Shown here one piece after another: positions 47,674 to 59,054 of a DNA stretch of 64,000 nucleotides. The stretch is from Saccharum officinarum (taxonomy: Eukaryota > Streptophyta > Magnoliopsida > Poales > Poaceae). Under the pieces are notes generated by a model. It made no database searches. It worked only from the letters and a program-made list of their open reading frames with translations, and was not told the origin of the DNA. A program made the translations under genes and the position numbers. The stretch covers positions 13,125,381 to 13,189,380 of the forward strand of contig CM036221.1 of NCBI GenBank assembly GCA_020631735.1, given 5' to 3'. Position 1 is the stretch's first letter. Each line of letters begins with the position of its first letter.

Positions 47674-48244
47674 CTCATATGACAAGTACCAGGAGGGGAA
47701 GCGGATTATGAAGATATGTTTCATCCGTGAACAGAAGTTTAAAAGAGATATCAGATCTATGAATGATTTGAATTGTTTTCCTGTTACGATCACATTGTTT
47801 GCTATATAAGATTCACAGTGCCTGTCAGTTGATTCCATTTGTTGTTTCTGTAAAACAAATATCAATTTGTCACTAGAATATGTGGTGTTTGTATGTAAAC
47901 AGGTCCTCTATTTATGTGAGCCATATACTTCTTTTTCAGAAGATCCCCATGAAGTGTGCTACCCTGCAGTCTATTTACTTATTTTATCTCGCAAATTCCT
48001 GTCTGTCTATAAACCAATAGCCCCGTTTCCAGAGATGTAAAAAATGTAAAACCAAATACACTAACCATCCATCGATCCAAATTCAAATCTTATAAAATAA
48101 TATTAAGTGATTTCTTCATTATGGTATGTAAAACAAGAATAGAATCCTGTTGCCAATCAATAATATATAGTTACAAAGCTGCATTGGAGTCAAATAATAA
48201 TGAGCTACATTTCAAATTCATCTGCACAATTGGTTCTTCAGTTT
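47674..48244. other. IQD 3' UTR and convergent intergenic region
   Basis: This is non-coding sequence after the IQD stop and beyond the EXO5 3' end. The first 250 bases are T-rich with TTTGT and TGTAAA motifs fitting a plant 3' UTR. I see no other element. Confidence 0.5.
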
Positions 48245-48442
48245 AGCATCAAATATTTCTTTTTCTCGAAAACTCAGGCTGCGCTTCATTATATTTAGAA
48301 GAAGGGGGGGGGGGGGGAGACCCCAAATACAACACACCACATCACCCCCCAAAATGTTAAAATTACATACGCGCTTGTGGAAACAAAGAGGTGACCAAAG
48401 CTAGACTATCTCCAGGCTACAGAACTCAGCATCAAATATTTC
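48245..48442 (-). mobile_element. 5'-truncated LINE-like insertion with 15-bp target duplication
   Basis: AGCATCAAATATTTC occurs at 48245-48259 and again at 48428-48442, bracketing 168 bp. Just inside the left copy is TTTTTCTCGAAAACTCAGG, the reverse complement of the CGTTTTCGAGAAAAA tail seen at 3' ends of grass LINEs. The insert is therefore in minus orientation with a short A tail. It contains a run of 14 G (48304-48317). The insertion lies about 35 bp beyond the EXO5 stop codon, probably within its 3' UTR. Confidence 0.75.
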
Positions 48443-48477
48443 AACAAGCCACCAATTCAAAGCGGTTTTTGTTAGCA

Positions 48478-50529
48478 TCAACACCTTGGCATGGAAGCAA
48501 TCATTGGGCAATCTGACACAAATTTGCAGAAACGGCACTTCCACCTCTCTTCAGCTACAAACTTAGGTTCGCGTGATCCTATCCAGAAGCTGAGGACTTC
48601 CTGGATTTGATCCTTGAACCACCTAGCATCATAAGTGAACCGGTATTCTTCAAGCAGGGAATGGTCTTCCTGTAGTTCATATCTGCACCAGTAAGGACTA
48701 GGAAATTACTCTCTATATTTGTGGTGTCATTTGCAAAAGGTCCAGAGAATAGTGATTTGCCATTCAATAGTCTGTACAACAGATTACTGCTGTTTAGGCT
48801 GTAAGCCTGTAACTCATTTACCTCAAGAGCAGCTGTTCTTGAGACCGTGGCAGTGTATGGCAGGTAACCTTGAAATATTTCAATACATCTTCAAAGGTCT
48901 GCAAACAGAAACCATGTTACAACTCATAACTCGCAAGGACCATACAACACGTTGTAGACGGTAGCATGAATGAACAACCAAAAATACAGTAAAAAGCAGT
49001 ATTAGCAAACACTTCTGGATTTGCTCAGTTTGCTAGAACATAGCAGCGAATGATTTCCCATGAATAAACTGGTTGGTCAATTACAGTAAATTGCCTGAGA
49101 ACTATTAGAAGGAAGAATTACAAAGCTTAAAGGTGAGACATATCACCTTTGCATCGAATCCCAATGAGCTAATGTACCCCTTGACGTCATCTGATAACAA
49201 GTAGTTGGGGTCCAGGTCAAAATAGCTGAAGAAATTATCTGATGGGAATTTCTCTGTGGTCAAATTGTCCCATAGATACTTGTAACACATCAGTTGAAGC
49301 CTGTCATAATCAGATAATCATCTATCATACAAACTTCATAGATGCTATCGTTCTCCCGTGTTCTTCAAGAGCATTCTACCATCTTATTACTGTGAGGCAA
49401 AACTTTACTTGAAGACCTTTGAAGATGTAAGGAGCAAACCTTCCATTTCTTTTTTGTGCTTCTGATGGAACTGTTGGCGTGGAACGTGTCTTTGTATCCA
49501 CCAGCATGGGTTGCCATGGAATGCCAACCATGGGCATTTGGATTTCATCTATAATTCCTATCATCCATGAACCTTCGACAACCCCAATCCTGCAACAACA
49601 TGATTTACTATCAGACCTACTGAGTAGGATGCTCCCTAAGATGGAAAGCATCATATATACTTTGGAAACCAACAACATAGCAGAGTATTTCCATCGGTAT
49701 ACAGTACTGGTTTGCAGTTGCACAGAGAAGAGGCGAAGCTGCTGGGGCTTACACTGGAATTTCCCGTGTCATGCCCTCGAACATTAGCTGGTTTGTTCCC
49801 ACGATGAAGTTCATGAATTTTACTGCCCATAGTTCTTCCGCAGATCTAATGGCGACGTCCACTCTCTCAACAACCTGGTCCAAAAGGAAACAGGTCGAAA
49901 TGAGATTCGTTCGGGGAAATTTTCATGGTGAAGTCATGATGGAAAAGGCACGGCATTCCGCTTGGAAGAACCAGAAATGTTGGCTCACCTCTTGCTCGAG
50001 CTGGGCATGGCGGTCCGAACCGACCTTCATGGCCACGGTCTTTTCCGGCTTGCCCCGTTCGAGCACGAACTCCATCTGCTTCTCGCACCATTCCTGCAGC
50101 AAGAAGTACGGTCACCAGCAGAATCACTCGACAGGAGCACATCTGATCTGCCCAGAAGACAAGACAACGAAATGCGAAAGGCGCGAGCTTGGACAACGAA
50201 ATGCGAAAGGCGTGAGCTTTGGGCAGCGGCGTCACCGTGGCGGTGATATCGGTGACGGCGAGCGCGCGGCGCTCCCGGAACCGAGCGAGCCGAGACCTCC
50301 GCGGCAGAGGCGTGTCCTCGATGTCGCCGGCGGCGGGTGGGTACGCCGCGCAGGAGAGCGGGGCGGCGGCGTGGCGGGCCGCTGCGGAGAGGAGGGGGCG
50401 TGCCCCCGCCGCGGCGGCGGCGAGCGCGGCATCGATCAGCGCCATCTCCTCGTCGCTGACGATGTCCACGGGGAACTCCTCTGTCCTGGGGCGCGCCGCG
50501 GCGGAGGAGGAGGGGGAGGCGTGGTGCAT
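48478..50529 (-). CDS. EXO5: Exonuclease V (EXO5), 7 exons, 368 aa
   Basis: Exons on the minus strand: 50529-50236, 50093-49989, 49874-49753, 49589-49440, 49300-49147, 48898-48822 and 48682-48478. All introns are GT-AG and the phases match, giving one uninterrupted frame. The first exon is GC-rich and less conserved. Core residues of the PD-(D/E)XK nuclease fold are visible: D188 in IIDEIQ and D205-x-K207 in LVDTKTR. The four iron-sulfur cysteines are C101 (EWCEKQ) and C350, C353, C359 ([11 protein letters not shown]). EXO5 proteins are Fe-S single-strand DNA exonucleases acting in DNA repair and replication, in nucleus or organelle. The length fits the family (about 370 aa). The start is the ATG at 50529, the first in frame. 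No transit peptide is asserted. Confidence 0.92.
50163..50220. repeat. Tandem duplication, 29 bp x 2, in EXO5 intron 1
   Basis: GACAACGAAATGCGAAAGGC... repeats back to back (50163-50191, 50192-50220) with two differences. It lies inside the first intron, so it does not alter the protein. Confidence 0.85.
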
Positions 50530-50780
50530 CGGAGCCGGAGGAGGAAGTGGGGAAGCCGCCAGATGTGGGCCCCACCTGGCAGCGCGGCGGAACCGGCGGC
50601 GATCGGCCGCTTGCCTCGCGGCTCGCGCAGCGGCACGGCAGCGTTCAACTACCCAGGCCGCCCAGCAACAACTGACGTGTGGGGTCGGCCGGTTGCCCTC
50701 TCCGTCGTCTCCGACTCTCCCTCGCTAACCCCGGGCCCGGGGGAAGAAAAACGGAAACCTCCGCGATTCCTGAACCAAGA
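50530..50780 (-). promoter_or_regulatory. EXO5 upstream region
   Basis: GC-rich sequence immediately upstream of the EXO5 ATG on the minus strand, the position of its 5' UTR and promoter. No TATA box is evident. It is open in other frames from composition only. Confidence 0.4.
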
Positions 50781-51004
50781 GGGAACAGTCTTTTTCTGTC
50801 CGGTAACAAATGAGCGAACAGTATTTTTCAGGTTATCTTTACCACGATTGACGCAACCTATAATTTGAAACGAAAAGATATTTCTTATAGTGTATGAAAG
50901 CAACATTTTGACAACGAATGGAATGGTAGGAATGAATGGCCATGGCCTAATACTCGCTTCGTAAAAAAAATGCAATTCTCATCTTGTGATGAATCAAACA
51001 ATTT

Positions 51005-51565
51005 CTAAGACTCTATTCTATTTGGATCCTAGAGCTAATACAAAATAGTTAACTGCTAATAATTAGTTCCTTTAGATCGGAACAAATATAACTAATAATC
51101 TTGCTAATTGTTAGTAGAATATTCAACTAACAATTATTTTTATTAGTTGGACTATTTTTATTAGTTGGGCCAAACCAGCTAAAAAGCAACTAATAGGTCC
51201 TTTTTGGATCTATTAGCTGTAAGTTAGTTTACTAATAGTTCATAGCTAATATTAGTTGCTAATAGTTCATAGTTAATAGTATTAGTTAGTTTGGTCCAAC
51301 TAGTAAAATAGTTATTAGTTAGATATTCACCTAACGATTAGTTAACCCATTAGCTAGACCTATTTGATCCAAGGAGTTAAATATTATGTTTGGATCTATA
51401 GAGTTAAAAGTTATCTAACTAATAGTTCATAGCTAGTATTAGCTAGCTAACTATTAGCTGGTTTGAGCTAACTATTAAGATAGCTGTTAGTTGGCTATTA
51501 ACTAATAATTAGCTGGATCATTTAGATCCAAGCTAACTACTAGTTGTATGGATTCAAACATAATA
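51005..51565. mobile_element. Cluster of three related TTTGGATC-terminus MITEs
   Basis: Repeated blocks of CTAACTATTAGCTGG, TAATAGTTCATAGCTA and TTAGTTGG lie in alternating orientations. At least one unit is closed by ATGTTTGGATC (51388) and GGATTCAAACAT (about 51550), another by CCTTTTTGGATCTATTAGC (51199) and GACCTATTTGATCCAAGGA (about 51377). A third partial unit precedes them from about 51012. They look like sequential insertions of one MITE family into itself. Confidence 0.6.
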
Positions 51566-51589
51566 TAAGTATTATTAGATTGGTTATGA

Positions 51590-51985
51590 AATATATTTTT
51601 ATATTATGTTTATTTATAGACATAAATGTTGATATTTTTATGAATAGGTCAAACTTGAGAGCGTTTGACCAGTCTTAAACATAGAATTGTATTTTTTTTT
51701 TGGACGAAGGGACTTTCTTCAAAATATGTAGTCCCACCACCACTAAAAAAATGTAATTATGAGGTCCGTATTAGTCAAACTAGGTGAAATTTGAATAATA
51801 TTATAGTAAATAATATTAGCATTATGTCTCCAAATAAATTTATTATGATAATATATTCTATAATTATTTAATGATATTTATTTTGTATGATAAATGCTAG
51901 TACTTTTTATATAATTTTAGCAAACTTTAAAATATTTATATTCTTAGAAGGAGAGAATTGTATTCTTTTTAGACAATGGGAGTAT
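51590..51985. repeat. AT-rich MITE arms
   Basis: Two arms resemble the grass MITE whose termini read GGACGAAGGGA / AGACAATGGGAGTA (51706-51720 and 51970-51985), with interior TTTATTATGATAATATATTC. Fragmentary, non-coding. Confidence 0.4.
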
Positions 51986-52516
51986 ACTCATGCCATTTTT
52001 GTAATGCCAATTCTTCCATGTGACCTAGATACATTCATTTTTGCGAAACAATGGGAATCAAAATTTGTAAACTCAAGAAAATGTACAGCTCTGCAAGATG
52101 TGAAATGACTTCCAATGTAATTCCAACTTCTTTTTAGTTCCAAATATACAAGGACGACGCGTGAAAAGAAAGCAACGAGAACTGTTTTCTACGAAGAAGA
52201 CGATGTTAAAGCTGGAGATAAATCAACTATAGTATATATATAGTGATGAATTTGATTCATCGAATCCTCATTGTGATCGATGCCCTTTTAACACAATGAT
52301 CTTGACTTTGATACGCATTACTGATTTGGTCACTAAGGTAGCGTAGCTAACCACCTTTATTCATCACCTACCCTACTCTTGGGCTGTTAATTTCTTACCT
52401 TCATTTATATAATTTAAGCAGATAAATTCTTATATTAATATTTCTAAATTTCAACATTTGACATTTGCTCCTTAGAGAGATATTATAGTACATTTATTTT
52501 GTCATGCTCCTCACTA
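51986..52516. other. Short intergenic stretch without recognised feature
   Basis: Non-coding, AT-rich. I see nothing supportable in it. Confidence 0.4.
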
Positions 52517-55206
52517 TGGCAGAATCGCCCGATTTAGCACGCTTTCAAGGTGCTTGTCTTCTACTAGACACTAAGTGCCCTGAAAGTGAGCTAAACCAGA
52601 TGATTCCGTCGAGCACACCCGACGGGAGAACTTGAACAATCCACATTTTACACCCGGAATCCAATAATGAGTACAAACTTATAATACTTGGTCCATTTCA
52701 TACAACACAAAGTCTCAGAAAATAGTTATTACCATACTAGAGGTTCAGAGTGCGATAAATTAACAACGGAAATAAAATAAACATCTAACGGAGTGAGATG
52801 AGAATCCATTTGTGCCCACCAGAAGAATTCTCCACACAAGGCCTAACTGCTCAAGGTGCACCTGCAACAGGGGTAAAATAAACCCTGAGTACACAATGTA
52901 CTCGCAAGACTTACCGACTGGGAAATATACTTCCCGACTCTCAAGAGTTATGATAGGCTTTATGGCTTGTGGTTTCCTTGTTTGCGGAAAGCAGCACTAA
53001 AAATATGTCTTTAATTCTGTAACTTTTAGAAGTCGTATTTTACTCATTAACCAATATTCTATGTAAGCACCTAGATTATAATCAAACAAGGGTTTAGCAA
53101 AACAGGACTATTCCTCCATCTTTTAATTTCTAATTTTTACTATGATGCCAGAGCGTAGTCAAGCCGTACCGTCACGCAGAAACGGCGATTTGCGAATCAA
53201 TGTGCCCAGCTGGGTACCCCGAAAAACACACGTCTCACTTGTACCCTAGGCACAAGCAAGACCAAACTGTTCCCCTCCTGTCACGGGTTTCCAGGTCCCC
53301 GTCCAAACTTGGATTCCTAGCTCCCGCACTTGAGGCCCGGCCTCAATGCGGTGCTAAGACATCCACCTATCTCCGCCTCTAATCAGTCGGTCCGAAAAGA
53401 GCCGGAGTCCATGACAAGAGAGTAACAAGCCTTCCTGCTCCCATAAGCAAGTATGTGCTCGGGATAATAGATCTGTGACTTGACCAGGGTCCATGCAATG
53501 AACGGTCCTTAATTGATACGGACAGAGAAACTATGCAACCCAGTTATGCCCCATGGCCGTGGGACACAACTTGCTAGTTGCTACACCCACCAATACCCCT
53601 ACCACATCCCTGCTCGGTCGCCATTTCCTTTCCATCATTTTATTCAGAATGTAATAATAATATGAGTAACTCTCTATTGTGAGTAACGACAGGTTACTCA
53701 CTCTACCGATGAACCTAAGCAAAGCAACTACGCGATCCTGTACTAGTAAGACTCATGGGTATATATATATATATATGCATGTGGGTATCATAAAATTCCT
53801 GCAACGTAAATGCACAACATTTAAATATATAAAGATTTGCAAAATAAGGGTTATGCACCAGGGCTTGCCTTGGACAGACGCAAAGTCAGAGGTGTCAGTT
53901 GCGAGCGGCTCCTAGAACTCCTCTGGTACGAAGATTTCCTCCTCGTACTGCTCGATGACTTCCTCGTAGTCCTGCTCCTCCGTGACCACGTACTCGACTT
54001 CCTCGTGATCTACATGCATGCAATGATAATACGACAATTAACAAGGTGACCACAACAGCTCTTACAACAACACTACTACTAGCTAACTCTAATGGCTAAT
54101 ATGCTAAACTACAATTATTTCTACTAAACAAGGTTGACTGATCTAACCAAACTCTAGCAACTAACAAGCACATCATCTCTTGATTTCTGATTTCCCACAT
54201 AGCACCACTAGGGAACTTAGCTACCCTATCAAACAAGCTATTCGAAGGCTATGAAAATTACAACAAGCATCTAAAGACAACATGAAGCTACTGCAAAAAT
54301 TTTAGAGCTAGAGCTACCCTAGATTTGCCACAAAAATTCCTACAAGATTGGTTGCCTAAAAATTCACTACCTTATGCATTGATTTAATCGACCTATCAAC
54401 ATCACAGCAACGCATGAAGGGAATTTACTAACTGATAGAGCATGAATTTAGGGACTCAACTAAAGTGGTTTCATGATTTTTGGACATCTACACAAGTCAC
54501 TAAAATTCCTCAGAGTTTGATTCAAAAACTAAATTACCAAAGCATTTCTAAATATGCTAAAACGCGAAAACATCCTCCCGAAGCGGCCCAACTGCGCGCA
54601 GCGCGCGCCCGCGCCCGTGGTCCACGTGACACGGCCCACGGGACACGGCCCACGGCCAGGGGAGCCCACGCGCGCTGGAGAACTAGCAGAAAACACCCCG
54701 AACTACACTGAAAACAACCCGCGCCCCAAACTATTATTTCTCCTCTCAGCGCCTTTGCACAAAAACCCTTGCACTAACCCATCCTCACCACGAAGGGGTC
54801 CCTGACCGTCCTCGCGCACTCCGGCGTGGCGGAGACGGCGCCGAGCGACTACGTCGGCCAAACCAAACCCTCCCCGCCCAAACTAGCAGGCCGAACAACA
54901 CCTACGACCCTATCGCCCACCCTAGGCGAAGCTATAGTGGCGGTGAAACACCTAGGCAAGGCGGCCACGGTGAGCGGCTGCCCGCGACGGCGGTGCGACT
55001 ACTCCGACCAAACAAGACCTCTGCGCGGCAAGACAAAAGGTGCCAGAGCATCTGGGGCTTACCCAGGATACAGCCGAAGCGCTTGCAGGAGCCCAGGTGC
55101 GGCGCAGAGGGCTGGCCGCGAGCGACCCGAAGGGTGCGGCGGCGCTCTGAGATGACACGGACACACCACCAACAGCTAGTCGTGGATGGGTCTCCGGGGG
55201 TGGTGT
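52517..55206 (-). mobile_element. Gypsy/LARD-like LTR, truncated on the right by Copia insertion
   Basis: The sequence shares order and wording with the LARD LTR read the same way: TAAACCCTGAGTACACAATGTACTCGCAAGACTTA (52878 onward), then a CCC/GGG-rich mid-section, then a GC-rich block (54570-55200). Its sense is therefore minus. The left edge at TGGCAGAATCG (52517) is a guess based on the TG dinucleotide and loss of flanking AT sequence. The right edge is abrupt at 55207, where a Copia LTR starts. A (TA)n run lies near 53760-53776. No gene is called; ORFs in the GC-rich block are compositional. Confidence 0.6.
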
Positions 55207-56005
55207 TGTAAGGTCCAAATAGGCTAGAGGGGGGTGAATAGCCTATTTAAAACTTCTATAAGAATTACTTAACCACACGTTAGTACGAAAGGTGGCGAAG
55301 CAAATGCACTAGCTCTAACTAATTAAGCAAGTCACCTACACAAGTCTATAACAAAGCTATTCACTAAACACAACAACAACTACAAGCTAGAAACAAGAAG
55401 TAATACAAGAGAAGAGCTTTGAGTGATTATACCACCGTGTAGAGATGAGAAGTACCAATCAATCAATCACACAAGATAAGTCCTCGCGAAGAGAATGACA
55501 CAAGAATTTATCCCGAGGTTCACTTGCTTCCCGGCAAGCTACTCCCCGTTGTGGTGATACACCCACTTGTCGGTTCACGAGCTAATCGACTATCAAGAGT
55601 CGAGCCCTCGGCGGGCGCCGCACAACCGCACATAAGAAGGGGATCCTCCAAGCCACGAGCTCCACTAGAGTATCCAATTTGCGAACTCCCGCGGGGAAGG
55701 ATCAAGAACCCCTTACAACACTTGGTGAAGGCTCCAACAATCTCCAATTACGAGCTCAATCACCTCCGCTGCTCCAAGCCGTCTACCGTGTCGAGAAACA
55801 CGGAAGAGTAACAAGAAATCCGCAGCAACTCGAAGATCAAGTGCCTCTAGAATGCAACTCTCAAGCAATACACTTGAATCTCACTCAATCTCACTCAAGA
55901 TGTGTAACTATGCAAAGAGATGAGTGGAGGGGTTGTTCTCTAGCTCAAAGGATGTCTCTAGGTCTCAAAATGTGCAAGAGTTTCCCTCAAACCCCGGCCA
56001 ACATC

Positions 56006-56013
56006 TATTTATA
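56006..56013 (-). promoter_or_regulatory. TATA box of interrupted Copia LTR
   Basis: TATAAATA on the minus strand lies directly downstream of the palindromic array in the minus sense. This repeats the arrangement at 27545 and 57812. Confidence 0.65.
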
Positions 56014-56059
56014 ACGAAGGGGTACGCAGCTAGCCGTTACGGACGACGCAGTTCAAAAA

Positions 56060-56550
56060 CGGGATGACCGGACGCACCGGTCGGGGTGACCGGACGCGTC
56101 CGGTCACTACAGGACAAGCGTGAACAGTGCGCGTCAGAAGTTACCATTGCTATGACCGGACACGCCCTAGCGTATGACCGGACGCGCCATAGCGTATGAC
56201 CGGACGCACCCTAGCGTATGACCGGACGCACCTCACCTGGCGTCCCGTCAGAATCCAGTAAGCTCCCATCACGACCGGACGCGTCCGATCGCACGTGACC
56301 GGACGCGCCGCGCGTCCGATCACCACTTCGCTGCTCTCTGCCCCTCTGGACGCCTGACCGGACGCGCCGGTTCCGTGAAGGACCGGACGCGTCGGTCGCT
56401 CACTCTACTTTTATGCATAGGTGAACTGACCGGACGCGCTGGTCAGGCCAGACCAGCGTCCGGTCATTAACCATAGGCGCGCTGACCGGATTGAACTGAC
56501 CGGACGCGTCCGGTCATACCGTGACCGCGTCCGGTACAGCGTCCGGTCAC
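56060..56550. promoter_or_regulatory. Palindromic GACCGGACGC array in interrupted LTR
   Basis: Dozens of half-sites, including GACCGGACGCGTCCGGTC-like full palindromes and a near-regular run of TATGACCGGACGC units (56150-56235, about 22-24 bp spacing). TCCAGTAAGCTCC (56254-56266) interrupts it. The position is upstream of the TATA box in minus sense. Confidence 0.7.
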
Positions 56551-57811
56551 CACGGTGACCTCCGTTCGCCTCCGTTTCTTTTCCAACTTTCGGCGCAGTA
56601 GAAAATAGGCGTTTCACTTCTCCAAAAAGCGCCGAAGCCCGCCTCGCAAGCTCGGCGGGAGGGAGAGAAGAACCCAAACCCTTCTCTACCGCTCAAACTC
56701 CACCACCTTTCACAAATGTGCTAACACCACCATGTGTAAATGAAGGGTCGAGATGGCGGACTAGAGGGGGGGTGAATAGTCCTTTCTAAAACTTAAACGC
56801 GTAGGCTAACCAAAACAGGTGCGGAATTAAACTTATCGGTCTAGCCAAGACTACACCCCTCTATCTAAGTTCTCTAGCACCTTGCAAAGATCCTAATTAT
56901 GCAACTAAGGTGCTAAGCTTACCAAGAGCTCACCTAATCAATTCTAGAGCAAGATCACACAAACCTATGCACTAGTACTTTGTCAACCGAGGGAGCTCCT
57001 ACACAACTAGTGAAGCAAAAGCACAAAGCTCCTAAGCTCACTAGCAAAGCTCAATAACAAGGCAACTAATGCCAAATTAGAGAGCGCAAGTCACTTAGCT
57101 ACACAAACTAAGCAATGTGACTAACAAGGTTACACAAACCAAATTAGTCACGCAAGGGGAAGCTTCTAGCTACACAAGCAAGAAGACAACTAGCAAGCTA
57201 CACAAGCAAACTAGTTAAGAGCAACTACACAAGCACAAATATATATGAAAGTAAATACAAGCTTGTGTTGTACGAAAGCAAACCACCGAGAAGAGTAGAC
57301 AATGTTGACACGGTGATTTTCTCCCGAGGTTCACTTGGTTGCCACCAAGCTACGTCCCCGTTGTGTCGACCAACACTTCGTGGTTCGGCGGCTAATCGGT
57401 CACACACCGAGCCTCTCAAAAGGCACCGCAAGAACCCACCATAAAGTGTGGTAGCTCAATGACACGCTCAACTAGAGTTGCTCTTCGCGATCCCCGCGGG
57501 GTGAGCACAATCCCCCTCACAAAGCTTCTCCGGAGCCTCGCACAATCTTCTTGCGAGCTTCGACGGAGCCACAAGCCACCAAGCCGTCTAGGAGGTGGCA
57601 ACCTCCAAGAGTAACAAGCACCACCGGCTTGCAACACGATCACCTAGTGCCACACGATGCAATCTCTCAAAGCAACGCACTAGAATCACTCTCTCACTCG
57701 ATCCGATGAACACTATCAAGCATGAGTGAGTTAGAGGGCTCCCAAGCACTACCACACAAGTCACAAAGACTATAGTGTGCTCAGCTACCGGCCATGGCCG
57801 GCCAAGGCATC

Positions 57812-57819
57812 TATTTATA
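57812..57819 (-). promoter_or_regulatory. TATA box of Copia 3' LTR
   Basis: TATAAATA on the minus strand, just past the palindromic array in sense orientation. Confidence 0.65.
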
Positions 57820-57869
57820 ACCCCACGGTCAAATAGAGCCGTTACCCCTTCACTGGGTCTTTTTCGGGA

Positions 57870-58245
57870 CGACCGGACGCGCCGGTCGTAACTGACCGGA
57901 CGCGCTTCCCCGCGTCCGATGCTCCAACGGTTATTGCGCCAACGGTCAAACCCTATGACCGGACGCGCCTCTCAAAACGACCGAACGCGACAGTGCCTGC
58001 GTCCGGTGTGAGTCCAGTAAGCTCCTTCAACGATCGGACGCGTCCGATCGTGTGTGACCGGACGCGCCCAGCGTCCGATCCTCCTTGCTAACCGCAGTTC
58101 TTTTCTGGGCACATGACCGGACGCGCCGGTCCCGCGAGTGACCGGACGCGCCGGTTGCAAACCCTAGCACCCGCACGCCTGACAGCTGACCGGACGCGTC
58201 CGGTCATTCCATGACCGCGTCCGGTGCAGCGTCCGGTCACCTCTG
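57870..58245. promoter_or_regulatory. Palindromic GACCGGACGC array in Copia 3' LTR
   Basis: Many GACCGGACGCG / GCGTCCGGTC half-sites, with TCCAGTAAGCTCC at 58013-58025. Same layout as the other two LTR arrays. Confidence 0.68.
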
Positions 58246-59054
58246 TGACCTCCGTTCGCCTCCGTTTCTTTTCCGACTTCCGGCGTAGTGGAAAATAGGC
58301 ATTTCAACTTCTCAAAAACGCCTGAATCCCGCACTCGCAAGCTCGGCGGGAGGGAGAGAGGAACCCAAACCCTCTCTACCACTCAAACTCCACTGCCTTC
58401 GTAAATGTGCCAACACCAACAAGTGATCACCACCTTGTGCACGTGTGTTAGCATTTTCATAATCATTTTATCGAAGGAGTTAACCACTCAACTTGCCTCG
58501 CCACTCGATCCTAACACGTATGCAAAGTTAGATCGCTCAAGTGGCACTAGATGACCGATATGCAAACAAGTTTGCCCCTCTTGATAGTACGGCCATCTAT
58601 CCTAAATCCGGTCATCAACTTCTCTACACACCTATGACCGGTGAAATGGAAATGCCCTAGGTTATACCTTTGCCTTGCGCATTCCACTCCAACTCCTCTG
58701 ACGTTGATGCAACACATGCACCAACCAATCACCAAATGATATGATCCACTTCATATCATCACGTGACCGTATTGGTTCATCGATCTTGACCTCACTTGCT
58801 CTTCACCGTTGCCTTGGTCCTTCGGCGCCAAGCCATCACACAACTTGCCCTTCACCCTAGCAACCGGTCCATCAAGCCAAGCCTCATCTTGATCTTCTCC
58901 ACCTTGGTCACATGACTCCATGTCATGTCTCATATGCAATGAGTTCCTTCATGACACCATCACATGTGGACTAATCTCCTGTGTATCTCACATAACCACA
59001 TATTAGTCCACCTAAGTTGTCACTCAATTACCAAAACCAAACAAGGACCTTTCA

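Larger units (their letters stand above)
55207..56740 (-). mobile_element. Copia LTR, incomplete, interrupted by a second element
   Basis: It begins TGTAAGGTCCAAATAGG then CTAGAGGGGGGTGAATAGCC and runs through the palindromic array to GTGCTAACACCACCATG. Alignment with the neighbouring LTR (56741-59054) shows about 600 bases missing from its right end. The cut is exactly where the next LTR starts, so the second element probably inserted into this LTR, with the remainder right of the window. Sense is minus. Confidence 0.72.
56741..59054 (-). mobile_element. 3' LTR of minus-strand Copia-type element (2,314 bp)
   Basis: It runs from TGAAGGGTCGAGATGG at 56741 to GGACCTTTCA at 59054, so in sense it begins TGAAAGGTCC. 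A polypurine tract follows at once on the interior side (AAAAAGGGGGAGA, minus strand, about 59055-59068), proving that this is the 3' LTR. It holds a palindromic array (57870-58245) and TATA box (57812-57819). GTAAA (56736-56740) is the candidate target duplication. Confidence 0.85.

Noticed and set aside
49771..50868. 365-codon plus-strand ORF overlapping EXO5.
   Set aside because: It is antisense to EXO5 exons 1-3 and their introns, open because of GC-rich composition, and has no domain.
56150..56235. CRISPR-like array, because of short regularly spaced repeats.
   Set aside because: Units are palindromic promoter-array motifs in a plant LTR, spacers are not unique 30-40 bp sequences, and there is no cas gene.
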